A stretch of 64,000 bases of DNA from Cyathus striatus. Lineage: Eukaryota; Basidiomycota; Agaricomycetes; Agaricales; Nidulariaceae. Position 1 is the stretch's first letter. The number at the start of each line of letters is the position of its first letter. The notes beneath the pieces are model-generated. The model was not told the DNA's origin and searched no databases. It was given only the letters and a program-made list of their open reading frames with translations. The stretch covers positions 2,418,001 through 2,482,000 of the forward strand of contig JAOVFP010000015.1 in the NCBI GenBank assembly GCA_025738555.1, given 5' to 3'. The translations under genes were made by a program, and so were the position numbers. Below, in pieces: positions 25,235-36,505 of the stretch.

Positions 25235-25850
25235 TCAACGTCTGTTCGGAAGCACCGGGCGTGTATTAAATACTATACGAGAACCGTTCAAAGGTCCTTT
25301 ACCTGTGAGAACATCGGGTGTTAACATACATTTCAAACGAATGACGAGTATGTAGGACAGAAGCTCAGATGGGGTTGAAATCGTTTTAACCATATCCTGG
25401 GTGATGTAAGGCACCACAGGACAGTCTTTCAATTCGCGAATGATATTTTGTCTCATCATACCGAAGTATATGCGAGAAAGAACGCGTACCCACCTCTTCA
25501 GCAAGATAACTTTAATCAGCGCTACTGATGGAACCTTGAGAAACACAACAATACCTAGATATATACGAATGGTTAGCAATCTGAAGAAAGCATAAATAGG
25601 TATAACAAGAAAGAATCAGGCACAAAATGTGCAAATTGGTTAACCATGTAATTGTCTTCAAGACTAATCGATTTTTAAAATTCATCATGAAGCCCGTAGT
25701 TGACATGTCGGGCACTGCACGAAATAAAACAGAATCGATGTACCCACCTTTATCGAGGTCCTTTACTCGCAGCATCGCGCTCCCACGCGACGCTGGTCTC
25801 AGCATTCATTTGTTTCCGAAAATTCATTCAATAATGAATTTGAAACATTG
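25235..25850 (-). other. Possible small multi-exon gene, unresolved
   Basis: The minus strand shows several good splice donors (gtgggta at about 25748 and 25493, gtattg at about 25554) and acceptors, with open segments such as VPDMSTTGFMMNFKNRL and MMRQNIIRELKDCPVVPYIT. I could not join these into one uninterrupted frame, and no family was recognised. It could be a small intron-rich gene of about 150-190 codons, a decayed gene, or the 5' leader region opposite the methyltransferase gene. Splice donors repeated at short spacing favour a real gene, but this is inference. Confidence 0.3.
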
Positions 25851-26098
25851 AAAATAAAAGTGTCTTGCGAAGCTCACGCACAAGGGGGCAGGACGTTGGG
25901 AAGCAGCTGCAACAGAGGAAGAAGGAACATGTCGGAGGAGGAAGAGTCTTGTCACTTCGGTGATGGCGAAGAAAATTTGAGGCGTTTTCAGAATGTAATC
26001 TCGTGACCGTGGGTGCTACTTTACGGCCGGTTGATGTCAAGTTGCGTGGCTTCTGCTCTGCATTCTTTGCAAATCTCAGATCTGAAGAGATATGCGGA

Positions 26099-27565
26099 AT
26101 GGTTTCCCTGCGTAAAGATTTGTTCATCCTCCTTCGCGGGTTTTTAGGCCATCTCCCTCCTAATAACCTTTCATTTCCTTCTGCACTTCCCTTTAAGACA
26201 ATTCATGATTTTCTCCTTAACAATATTCTCCTCAATTCACATGTTCAAGCGTACTCACCATCATCTCAGTATCAAAAACTGTTTTGGAAATGGGCTATTA
26301 GCCAGCTAGAGGGCTTACCGCAGTCTGACGAGGCATGTACTGTCTCCGCACCTCTTGCGGCTGCTGGACCATATTTACGCTCAGGATGTTATGGAAATTG
26401 ATTCACGAATATATGAACATTATCTCAGTCTTTTGCAGCCCTCTGGATTGTACGTCGCATATTCATGTTTATATATTTCAGAGTGCTTACGGAAACTCAG
26501 ACTTTCCGGATTATCGCTACACTCTGCTAACTCTCAAACATACGTAGGGGGTCTATCAATGCAACATTTTCCTCTGGCGCACTCATATATCACGCACTAT
26601 TGGAAACCATATGTTTCTGCAGGTGTCGAGATCCCGGACTCTATCGAGGTAAACCTTGAAGATTATCATACAGTGACTCTCTTGGAATCCTGTGCCACCG
26701 TAGAGAGTGGAACTACCGGGTTAAGAACATGGATGGCAAGTTTTGTTCTTGCACAGTATCTTATATTACATCCAGGTATGGTTTTCTATATTATCTTTCT
26801 TTTTTTTTTTCTGAAATATAAAGACCTTGTTTCCTCAAAGAGAATCCTTGAGTTGGGCTCTGGCATAGGATTTTTGGGCATTATCATTGCCAGCCTTCAG
26901 CGGCTATCGGGAGGCGAACTACCAGAAAACCCGTTGTGGTTAACAGACGTAAACGAAGAAGTTCTTGCTAGATGCAAGAAAAATCTCAGTTTGCCGTGCA
27001 GTGAGTTTCTAAAACATTTTGATTAGCGTACAGTCGTGACGATACCTCATCTCAGATGAACTATCGGCTCTTGCAAGTCCCAACTATCGAAATTTAGATT
27101 GGTTGTCTGCATTGGACGAAAATCAAATATCAAGAGTAACATCGCTTCTCAATGAAGATATTGATGTCGATCTCGTTGTTGGTGCTGACATTGTAAGCTA
27201 CCGAATTTTGACGTGGATCTAGTACAATTTTGACATATACCTATATGTCGATAGGTTTTTGATCCTTCATTGATACCAGCGCTAGTGGCAATAATTAAAA
27301 TCGCCCTACAGCCCACAGGAAAGTCAAGAACTGCACTTATTGCACTAACAGTCCGGAACGAAAATACATTCGGGACCTTTCTCCAGCAATTAAGTAGTAA
27401 GGTTGTTAGCTACTTCCAATGAATGTGTCCTTATTGTCTAATCAACTAGGTGCCTCACTCAACATCGTCGATATTCCACTGGGGTTCGATCGAACACAGT
27501 TTACGGAAAGAGTTGAAGGATCTGCAAGCCATAAAAATGTCAAACTATTCCAGATTACGATTTAA
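26099..27565 (+). CDS. EEF2KMT: eEF2-lysine methyltransferase-like (FAM86/EEF2KMT)
   Basis: SAM-dependent class I methyltransferase of the seven-beta-strand lysine methyltransferase group. Family members EEF2KMT (human FAM86A) and yeast Efm3 trimethylate a lysine of elongation factor 2. The start is MVSLRKDLFILLRGFLGHLP at 26099. The N-terminal FAM86-type region includes SSQYQKLFWKWAISQLEG, and later exons give DYHTVTLLESCATVESGTTG, LRTWMASFVLAQYLILHP, the SAM motif RILELGSGIGFLG, PLWLTDVNEEVLARCKKNL and the acidic post-motif VDLVVGADIVFDPSLIPAL. The stop follows KNVKLFQITI at 27565. About six introns. The likely substrate, eEF2, is encoded about 5 kb away in this window. Confidence 0.86.
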
Positions 27566-27621
27566 TTGCAATTACGCTACAACTAGAAGACCTATAATCC
27601 AAAACACGATATAACATGCAA

Positions 27622-28963
27622 TCAGCTGTTAGTCTTCACAGTACCACATAGATTGCATGCCCAAAAGTCATTCGGCATTCCCATCTTCCCGCAAGCCAGA
27701 CAGTCCCATCCTGCGCTTCGATCCGTAGGACGAGTCATCATACATGCATCGCATTGGAGGGCCGTAGGTATGTTAATAAGGGTACACTGGGGACAAGACC
27801 ACTCCCCTCTAGGAAGTAAAGTTGCAGAAGAGCGATGTGAAACAGATTTTACTACATTATTAGTAGATCTATTTCGAGGTAAGTTTCTGCCTGCAGTAGA
27901 AGAGCTTGGGTTATTGTATCGGGTTGTGGGCACCGGAGTGTCAACTGCAGTTTTACTGCTGTGCGGGATGGAAACTTTCGATGACCCAATATTCGAAGGG
28001 GAGTTATCTACGATGATAACATCGTCATCGGAATCCTCCAGAGTAAGATCTATGTCAACTTTGCTCTCGACGCTCTCTTTTGCAGCTTTGGCGGCTTCTT
28101 GCTGTACAATCTGGCCGGAACCGCACATCTTCTCATCTCGAGCACGTCGTTCCGCAGCCTAAAGATGAGCTGGGGGTCAATGCCTGCAAAATTAATGAAA
28201 GACTAACTTGTGCAGCGGCTTCTCTCGGTGTCAGATTTTTTCCGTTGGTCCAAGCACCACCTCGTCTCCCGCCACTTCCTGACACGCGCGATGTTTGTTT
28301 TCGTTTCTCAGCTGCCTCCAACATCTTTAACTTCGCCATATGCAGCGGAAGATTATGTGATACGTTTGTTCCAAGCCGCTTTCCTTCTGAGTAGAAACCT
28401 TCGCCAGCATAACCAGATCGACGTAAGGCATCATACTCTTCCTGGAGTCCAGCAAGGTATTTGTAGAATTTCTCATCGTGAGGGCCATGAACATTATGCG
28501 TTAGCTGAGATGACGATGTTTTAATGGAAAGAGATTTGAAGTGGCATTAACAAGCGCAGCACCTCGTGTAACATGGTCTGAAGGACATCTTCCTCTGAAA
28601 GGAAAGTATCGGGAGCGTGAGGCGGCCGTAGGCGCACTAGTATTTTCTGACCGGAATTCACATCTAGAAGACTCGGTTAATGTAATTGAACACATAGGAA
28701 AAGGGCACGTACTCAATCCTTCAAGGAAAAGTTAGCCATAATTTTGTTACGAGGCAATTACAGCTCTAAGGTCATTGATTCTTACCGAGAAGATTTGGAC
28801 TGTCGGGGAAGAACTCAGAAAGTACAGGAAGAACCCAGCCACGTTTCCTCATTATTGGCTTTACAAGAGAGGCGATACGCTTCAGAATATGCAAAGCTCG
28901 TTCTGCGTGAGGTCGATCATTGAGATGCGTAAAAGACTGGATGAAGATGTCCGACCCGGGCAT
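27622..28963 (-). CDS. WSS1: Wss1/SPRTN-like WLM metalloprotease
   Basis: Zinc metalloprotease that degrades DNA-protein crosslinks, SUMO-linked and DNA-dependent in yeast. It starts MPGSDIFIQSFTHLNDRPHA at 28963, followed by RIASLVKPIMRKRGWVLPVL, EFFPDSPNLLG, VNSGQKILVRLRPPHAPDTF and the catalytic MLHELTHNVHGPHDEKFYKY, which gives HExxH plus the third His; an intron splits the motif after HE. A basic linker carries TNGKNLTPREAAA. The acidic stretch LTLEDSDDDVIIVDNS contains a hydrophobic core preceded by acids, typical of a SUMO-interacting motif. C-terminal RanBP2-type finger: WSCPQCTLINIPTALQCDAC. A second CxxC pair (WDCLACGK...WACNLC) forms a divergent finger. The protein is nuclear by inference. 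Confidence 0.93.
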
Positions 28964-29314
28964 AAGTATTAGTGGAGTGGGGAGAGTAAGAAAGATGGCA
29001 AGAACAGACGGCAAAAAAGATAGTTATAGTTATAGCTTAGAGAGGGATTCATCATCAGCTTACACGCCGCTTTCTCCCCGTTTCTGGGGAATTCGGTGAA
29101 GAGAGCTCGAGTTTTAAGTCTTAGTTAATTACATAGTAAAATGCGTGACGACGCGTAAGCTAATTAGTACATACTTCACGTGCTGTGATAGAGCGCTCAG
29201 CGCTCAGCTACCATGTCACAGTCTAGAGCTGGTAAGTTCCAGTCCGTGTAATAAACGGTAAATTTTTATTATTATTATACATATCACGAATCGTGTATCC
29301 GATTTTTTCAATAT
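28964..29314. other. Intergenic: WSS1-like promoter
   Basis: The upstream flank of the protease gene and the 3' flank of the beta-trefoil gene. It includes a direct repeat gagcgctcagcgctcagct near 29191-29209 and an AT-rich microsatellite near 29265-29280. No gene seen. Confidence 0.4.
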
Positions 29315-30311
29315 TCAAGAACGCCCAGGAGAACCGACTGTTCTAGCGTTAATTCGGCGCAGAGGTAGAACTTGCCATCGGCGTCTATTCCTCGCTTTAT
29401 CACTCAACATTCTGTCCATTCTTTCCTTCTCCTTCCCAGCGCCATCGACACTCACCATCCTGACGTTCCTCTTCAGGTCAGGGGAATCGTCTACCTCGGC
29501 CTCCTCGCCCCTTTCCTCGTCCACGACTTCATCTTCTTTTAGATCAATTTCTCCTCCAAACACTTGCTCTGGAGTGGCAAGGGGAGGCCCAGTCTTACCA
29601 GAGAAAAATGAAATGGTCGGTGTCAAGACAGATGTTGCGAAGAATTCTGATGCATCATCAATGATTGAGCGTGGTTTCCTCATTGGCATGGAAGCTAAAA
29701 GGTACGTCTTGGATTTCCATGAGCTAGAAGGCAATGCACTTGGCGGAGGATATGAAGGATCGCATGAAAATTGGACAGTTATCTCGCCCGTTTGGTCAGA
29801 GTATGTGAATTTAGGCAGAGGATGGGCATAGGCATTTGGAAACGGCCGCGAGTATGGACGACGATGCCGTAATACCAGTTGATCTCCTAAGTAGCAAGGT
29901 AAGAAACGTCATGCTAATAGAATGTAAGATGACTTTAAGGGGCCAACCTTCGATGTCAACAGCATGTCCAGATGAGCGCGAGCATAATGCTCCTGACGTA
30001 TCGATGAAGAATACCTACATGATTGAACAGAAATGAATATCAACTATCGGAACTTGCAGATGAAAATAGTGTACCTGGTTGTTGGTACTTGGATCCCTGA
30101 AACCTGAGTAAACACGGGTTAGATGTTGAAAGGCATGAAAAATCGACTTGCTTTCCACCAGAGAGCTCTCTTTCTCCGGCCACAGACAGATCTCTGTGCC
30201 ATCTTCAATCTCGTCCAACGCCACATCTAGAAGGCGATTGGCAGCCACAGACCGTATTACAAAATACCCCACTGGGAAGCCTGTGCTCTCTGGGTCATTT
30301 TGGTCTTGCAT
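29315..30311 (-). CDS. Ricin-type beta-trefoil protein, function unknown
   Basis: The protein starts MQDQNDPESTGFPVGYFVIR and continues SVAANRLLDVALDEIEDGTE, then ICLWPEKESSLVE, DPSTNNQVFFIDTSGALCS and SGHAVDIEG: two beta-trefoil-like strands with the G-x-LD and NQ-x-F elements of ricin-B folds. The Q-x-W carbohydrate motif appears only as NQVFF, so sugar binding is doubtful. The C-terminal half contains KTYLLASMPMRKPRSIIDDA, an acidic segment and a basic tail ending RTVGSPGRS. It belongs to a fungal family of uncharacterised proteins with this N-terminus. There is no signal peptide, so it is intracellular. Intron 1 appears to use a GC donor. This is not a toxin gene by any visible feature; no catalytic chain is present. 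Confidence 0.75.
30104..30151 (-). other. GC-AG intron in beta-trefoil gene
   Basis: The frame joins correctly only if the donor is GCAAGT at 30151 and the acceptor AG is at 30105-30104, giving codon AGT (Ser) across the junction and continuing FRDPSTNNQ. The intron is 48 bases. The nearest GT donors break the downstream frame. Confidence 0.65.
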
Positions 30312-30850
30312 CGTGGGCGGGATTCAAGTGCAATATGGGCGGCGTTCAATGCGCAGTAGTTACTTAAGGTGCTGTACGACCTGCGGCAGTGCCAATCATT
30401 ACTACATAGGATAGTTAAAAGGAGCATTCCGAATGCTCATTTGAGCACTAAGCTTGTTGTGGTTCATAATTTTGTTTCGCCAACGTTCCATTCACTAAAG
30501 AACAGTAATACTTTTGACAAACAGTTAGAATAAGAATGTTTACAGTATGTACAACTACTACCCGATTTCCACCCACCAGACGAAAAGTACAAACCCACGT
30601 AACGATTGACGAGAAGGAAAAAAAAAACAATATACATTAAGTATACGACGGGTAGTGATGTAAGTATTACTTCGATATAAGCGCGAAAAACGGCTACAGG
30701 AAATCCCGCTCCTCGCTCCTCGTCAAAGCAGCGCATGAAAGGAAAAGAGGGAAAAAAGCGAAAATATGTAAATAAAAAGGATAGCCGTATATAACGGCAC
30801 GTTGTGAGTGAGACCAGAGAGAGTAAATAGGATCATGGGAGTATGGCGGA
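30312..30850. other. Intergenic: beta-trefoil gene promoter / RRM gene 3' region
   Basis: A 540-base interval with no recognised gene. It is AT-rich with several short open frames lacking domains. Confidence 0.4.
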
Positions 30851-31778
30851 TCACTCGGCGACTACCAGACCACCCATAGCCCTTTGCACCTCTCTCATCG
30901 CTTGGTCAACACCACCATTCCCTTGCACGGGGCTTGAGCCTGCACTACCATTATTGCCATTCACCATCCTCGGCCCAAGGCTCGGATGCCGTACCCCCAG
31001 TGCAGCACCGAGCATCCTCTTTCCAGGATCACCAATTCTAGGGCCACTGATTGGTTCTGAGCCGTGCAAGCTTGTCGCAAGGATAGCTGGATCTGCGGGT
31101 ACAGTGCCATTGCCTGCAACTGCCTCTCCGAGAGAGGAGCTTATTAAGGCGTTAAGAGTGGGATGCGATGGAAGAGAAGGCAGGGTGGGTGACGACTCGC
31201 GGCCGTTAGTGGAGGTGTGTTCAGGGATGGAAACGTGCTGAACCACATTGCTGGCATGGCTGTTGTTGTTGCGAAAATTGTGAGAAGGGGAGTTGGAGGA
31301 ATTGCTTCGGGCGCTGGGAAAGACCGAAATCGAGGCAGAACGGGCAGTATGGGAGCGTGAGGCATTAGAGTGATGCTGCCCCCTGGAATTGACGTTCTGG
31401 ATAACCTCCTGGGCATCGGAGCCGTCGTAGGGACGAATGCTAGCAGAGAGACCGGTCGTACTGGATGTGAGGATGGGCGGTGGGAAGGCGAGCGTATTGA
31501 GATATGCACGCTTAGCTGTGAAGAAAGGAGGTTAGTAAGTGACCCAGCTCGCGAAGCGACTTGGAAAAAGGATGATAAAAAAACTAACCGACAGCAGGAT
31601 CTTGGAAGACAATCAAAAGACTGGTGTCGTCGCGCCATTTAATTTTGAAACCGCCGTTCTGGCCGTCGTACTCTGAGAAGGCAGACTGGATGTCTTTGGT
31701 CTTGAGCTCCTTGGGAAAGCCAGTGAGGTAGAGAATGCGAGTGACGGAGGCGGAAAGACCGGAAAGAGCAGCAGCCAT
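30851..31778 (-). CDS. RRM-like RNA-binding protein (R3HCC1-related fold)
   Basis: Two exons. The start is chosen at MAAALSGLSASVTRILYLTG (31778). The N-terminal domain reads TRILYLTGFPKELKTKDIQS, AFSEYDGQNGGFKIKWRDDT and SLLIVFQDPAVAKRAYLNTL, an RRM-like fold resembling the C-terminal domain of R3HCC1-type proteins (FP-ef-kt-d...iKWvDDthal-vF). The rest, about 200 residues, is low complexity, rich in Ser, Asn, Gly and Pro, ending AMREVQRAMGGLVVAE. It is likely a cytoplasmic or nuclear RNA-binding factor; the exact role is not known. The next gene upstream is eEF2, on the same strand, 430 bases away. Confidence 0.72.
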
Positions 31779-32207
31779 GGTTGATAAAAATAGGGAATGA
31801 AGGACTGAAGACGAAGAATAGGAACTGAAGAGCAGAAGTGGCAAGTGGGAGAGAATGAAGGCGCTGAGATGCTGAGACGGGCAATGGGAAGTGAAGTCGG
31901 TGGCTGGAATGCGCAGACCGAAGGAGCTTTAAAAATTGAGATATAGGTAGATATAGACGGAGAGGTGAGAAGATGAGAAAAGGGAGTGAAATGTTTTGGA
32001 GAGTGTTATTACAGCAGAGACAATATCAGCCAGACGCGAGAAAACACCGTACACTTATAGTCACACTTGTCACATTCCTCACACGCTCATTCATTTCCAT
32101 CTCTGCTCCATGTACAATTTCTATTCAACTAATTTCACATTTCTAACATAACTTCGATGTAGTCGTAGTGGTCGTAAGTATAATGTAATAAACGTAACAT
32201 CACCCTC
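31779..32207. other. Intergenic: RRM gene promoter / eEF2 3' region
   Basis: Upstream flank of the RRM-like gene and 3' flank of eEF2. Nothing else recognised. Confidence 0.4.
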
Positions 32208-35142
32208 CTACAGCTTGTCGTAGTATGTGTCCAGGGGAGGAATCTCGGGCTTGAGACCCTTGCGAGTACGGATCTTCGTCACCAGCTCCTCGATCTTGCT
32301 GCCCTTGTCCAGAGGAGAGCCGCCCATGATCTCCCAATGGTCGAACACTGATTGAGGGAACGCCTGTCCGGCAGTGTGCGAGCGTAGCTCTCCGTTGAAG
32401 CCGAATGACTCCGACACAGGGAGGTAAGCCTTCACTGTGAACATGGGTGTTCCGGGACGCTGCTCCTCGGAGAAGACCTGTCCACGACGTTTATTCAGAC
32501 ACGAGTAAATACCGCCAATGGCGTTTTCGGGGCACTGGATCTCGACTGTAAAGTTGACATCGTAAGCATCTCATCTCCGTCGTTCTACCGCTAAAAATAC
32601 GCACCGAGATATACTGGTTCCTGGAGACCAGGTGTGGCAAGCAGGCAGGCAGCGTAGCAAGCACGACGCATGGTAGGAATGATTTGTCCTCCGCCACGAT
32701 GGATGGCATCAGTATGAAGCTATTTTATTTATTCAGTAAATGAAAAAGTTGGACAACTGGCATCACATACAGTAACATCAAGAACGTTGAAGCGAACACC
32801 GCGCATGTTCTCCTCACAAGTGACACCTTCCTTTGTTGCCCACTGGAAGGCAGCAATGCAAGAATCCTTAATTTCGTTCAAATATTGCACACCCTTGGTA
32901 ACATCGACGAGCAAGTTGGGGCCAGTGGTATCCGGACCAAAGCACCAAATCTTGCGAGCGTCCGTGACGTCCCATCCATATTCATCAGCAAGAAGGCGGG
33001 CCCGGACCTTGAAATCGTCACGGGAATTGACGGATCCAGCTTCGATAGCCTTGGTGAGCTCCTCATCGAGCGGCAAAGCCTTGACGTAGAGACGATTGTG
33101 CTTGTTCTGGGACTTGGACAACGCAACAATGCTGGACTCGGCCTTAACAGTTTCACGGTAAGGAACAACGGGGTCGGAGATCTTCAGAGGAACACCAGCG
33201 TGGTCTTCTTGGAGATCCTATTAATTCATTAGCACGTTCCAATCACTGCATGAACGTTATAGCTCACTTTCAAGCAAATCTCCAAGTGGAGCTCACCGGC
33301 ACCAGCGACAATGTGCTCACCAGTTTCTGAGATCCAAGCCTGGACGCAAGGATCGGACTTGGAAAGACGCTTGAGGCCTTCAACGAGCTTAGGGAGATCG
33401 GCAGCGTTCTTAACCTCGACAGCGACTTGCACGACAGGGGAGACTGAGAACCTCATGACCCTCATGTTGTGGGCAGTTTCCGAAGTCGTAAGGGTACCGC
33501 TCTTGAGCAAGAACTGATCAATACCGACGAGACCAACAATATTACCGGCGGGACAATCCTCAATAGGCTCAATGTAACGGCCCATCATGAGCACGGTACG
33601 CTGAATAGATTTGACGAAAAGATCGTCCTTCTTTCCGGGGAGGTAGTTGGGTCCTTGAATACGAATCTTAGGTCCAGACTTCACGGTACCTGAGAAGACA
33701 CGACCGAAGGCGTAGAAACGTCCCTTATCGGAGGTAGGCACCATCTTGGAGACGTAGAGGACGAGAGGACCGTTGGGGTCGCAGTCGCGGATGCCAATAG
33801 CGGACTCATCATCCATGGGACCCTCGTAAAGGGTCTCAACACGGTAGCGTTGAGCGGTGGCGGGAGATGGGAGGTTAATAACTATCATCTCCAAGAGCGA
33901 ATCACCGGCGGGGAGGAATTTACGCATGATAACTTTGAGGAGAGCCTTGCCCTCGAGGTCGCGCTCATCAGAACCGAGCTTAACATCGAGTTTCTCAAGC
34001 ATGGGAGCGATAGAGTCCTTTTTGAAGTTCATAACGGCGTCGAAAATCTTGAAAATAGGGTCGAGGACGAACATGTTGAACGCACGCTCGAGTTGCTTGC
34101 CATTGGCATCAGTAGCGTTCGTAGTCCACTTGCGGGTGGCAGGGTTGAAGAAGTTGTCGCCCCAGAGCTTCACCATCATCTTTTCCTTGTCGACACCGAA
34201 TTTCTTAGCATAGCGGGTGGCGAATTGGCGGAGGGTGAAACCCCATCCATGAAGACCGGAACCGAAGGCAACAGTACCTCGGTCGGGGTAGACCTGTACA
34301 TCACCGAGAGCAACGTCGTGGTATGTAGAAATGATAACATTGACGTTTTCAATCGTACGTTGGAAGGACTGATAGAGGGACTCCTTGTCGACTTGAAGTT
34401 CGAGAAGAGCACGATCGACCTTGTTAATGATAACGACAGGCTTGATACGCTCAGTCAACGCTTGACGAAGCACAGTTTCTGTCTGGACACAGACACCCTC
34501 AACACAGTCGACGACGACAAGAGCACCGTCGGTCACACGAAGCGCGGCTGTTACTTCTGAAGAGAAATCGACGTGACCTGGGGAGTCGATCAAGTTGATC
34601 AAGAACTCATTTCCTGTGGAATTAGAGTTAGCGAATGCTTTCTGTCTCGTTATACAGCAACACAAACCCTCAGTTTTTTGCTTGATCGAAGGAAGATCAT
34701 CCTTATCAACCTCGAAGTACATGGAAATAGCGGTTGATTTGATGGTGATACCACGCTCCTTCTCGTCCTCTCGTGTATCTGTAAACCGCATATCACCAGC
34801 CTTTGCAGAGGCGATAATACCGGCTTTTGAGACCAACGAATCGGTAAGGGTTGACTTTCCGTGGTCGACTATCAAAAACCGCCATTAGCAATCATTACAC
34901 CGACGAGAATTTCTTCAATTTACCGTGAGCGATAACACTCATATTTCTAATGTTTGTGGGCTTGTCCATGAGACCACGGATCTGGTCTGTGATAAGAAAA
35001 TGAGAATATGAAAGACAGGTATGGGTGCATTGGGAGCAGCAAAAAGCTGAACAATCACATACCTACGGTGAAGTTACTGTAGAGATCAAATACATCGGTG
35101 AGCTCGATATTGAGGGCGATAGATGGAAAGAACGTACACCAT
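32208..35142 (-). CDS. EEF2: Translation elongation factor 2 (eEF2)
   Basis: Ribosomal translocase GTPase, cytosolic. Spliced order: [20 protein letters not shown], the P-loop [20 protein letters not shown], switch I region [52 protein letters not shown] (G4), domain II with [20 protein letters not shown], domain [22 protein letters not shown], domain IV with [19 protein letters not shown] (the His that is converted to diphthamide) and the C-terminus [11 protein letters not shown]. Full length for the family, intact. The start is split: five coding bases ATGGT (35142-35138), a 14-base exon (35075-35062), then the main exons. The codons are conserved and highly expressed in style. A methyltransferase of the eEF2-modifying family is encoded at 26.1-27.6 kb. 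Confidence 0.97.
35062..35075 (-). other. 14-base coding microexon of eEF2
   Basis: The exon taacttcaccgtag encodes NFTV plus split codons. It is flanked by cag at its 5' side and gtatgtg at its 3' side. It is required to obtain the conserved MVNFTVDQIRGLM start. Confidence 0.75.
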
Positions 35143-35659
35143 GTTGTCTACGTCCTATTCTAGTACAGAAAAAAAAAGTTTTGGGACAACCTCAACAAGA
35201 GATTGCTTTTAACAGCTGGTGCGAGGAGAGCACTTTACTGTTGACGTTAGAAGATAAGGTTTCAAATGACAAATCCTTGTCTTATCGATTTTTATACATT
35301 AGGGCAGGCAACATGATATATCACGTGACGTAATACTTAATGGTCGCGAACATCCGATCGTCCTTATGTTCCGTTCCTTCGATCACTGGTACCTACCTGG
35401 CGAGCCGCGACCAGACGGCGGGCTCATGATCAAATGGCTGGTCTAAAGTATCCAATATTGAATACTTGCAGTCATCTCATGTAGATATTATAAGTTTCAA
35501 GCCACCAAGATATTTTTAACCGCAAACGTCTGATAAGGCAGCAAGGAATCCAGGAAAGAGAATGGCGGCTGAATTTGCAATGAGTCATGGGAATCCATTT
35601 TGACTCATTTCGCAGTCATTTAGTATCGAGCTTGATTAAAACAGCACACATTCCAACTC
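35143..35659. promoter_or_regulatory. Divergent promoter, eEF2 / GNAT acetyltransferase
   Basis: A 517-base region between the eEF2 start on the minus strand and the acetyltransferase start on the plus strand. No known binding site can be assigned by eye. Confidence 0.4.
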
Positions 35660-36505
35660 ATGTACAGCGAGATGGAGTATCCTCAACTCCATCCGCTGCA
35701 AGTCAATCCGACATCTGGGGAATACTTCCTGCCACTCAAGGACCACCCCAACATCATCTTCACACCACCAAGATGGTCAGACGCGCCCTACTTGTCCACC
35801 ATCATGAACGATGGCCGCGTTCATCCGTGGTTGGAGTCGCCTCCGTACCCTTATCATCAAGGTATTTCGTTCTTCCATTGTGAAAATAATTCCAATTAAT
35901 ATCTTAGAACATGGAGAAGAGTGGTTAAAGATTATCATACCCCGATGCGATGCTGCTTTACAAACGTTGAAGGATGCAAAGCCTGAAAGTAGCTTGCTGT
36001 TGGTCGAGCACTGCCCTGTGAGATATCTTCGGGAAGTACAAGAGGATGGTACGGACATCTTCATTGGAGACGTAGATATCTCCCGGTGTGACTCGGGGGA
36101 GCTCATGGGAACGTACACTGTAAATTGGGACGAAAAGGAAAGACGTGAAACAGAAAACAGCGATCGTCCACTCGGCGATCCAGATATTACGTGGAGTGTC
36201 GGAGGTGGGTCTCAAATTGCTTATCAGTCGAAGTGTGGCATAACGTGGGGTCCCGGTCAGACTTCCTCGCACCTAGTCATCATGGTAAAGGCATTATGAC
36301 CGATGCGTTGGGAACATTGATAAATTCGTGGGCCATTCCAAGAATGGGGGTGCGACGCATCCTCGCTACTGCTATGATTAACAACCACGGAAGTGTAAAA
36401 GTATTTCTCAAAAATGGGTTTAAGCTTACGCGAACAATACCGGAACATAAAGTGATGAAGGGAAGGATGACTGGATCGTACGTGTTAGAATGGGAAGCAA
36501 CATGA
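35660..36505 (+). CDS. GNAT-family N-acetyltransferase
   Basis: Acetyl-CoA-dependent N-acetyltransferase of the GNAT fold. The protein starts MYSEMEYPQLHPLQVNPTSG (a second ATG four codons later is possible). It continues LKDHPNIIFTPPRWSDAPYL, EHGEEWLKIIIPRCDAALQT and FIGDVDISR (beta4), and after the last intron FLAPSHHGKGIMTDALGTLI, which carries the pyrophosphate-binding HHGKGI version of the Q/RxxGxG/A loop. The end is TAMINNHGSVKVFLKNGFKL, the typical NxxSxxxxxKxGF motif. Three exons. The substrate (protein, amine or antibiotic) cannot be inferred. Confidence 0.85.

Noticed and set aside
29315..30311. Possible ricin-like toxin
   Set aside because: Only a degenerate beta-trefoil resembling the lectin part is seen; there is no catalytic chain, no signal peptide and the sugar-binding residues are poor.
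33850..34560. A 236-codon open frame antisense to eEF2
   Set aside because: Strongly biased codon use in eEF2 keeps the opposite strand open; no independent protein features.
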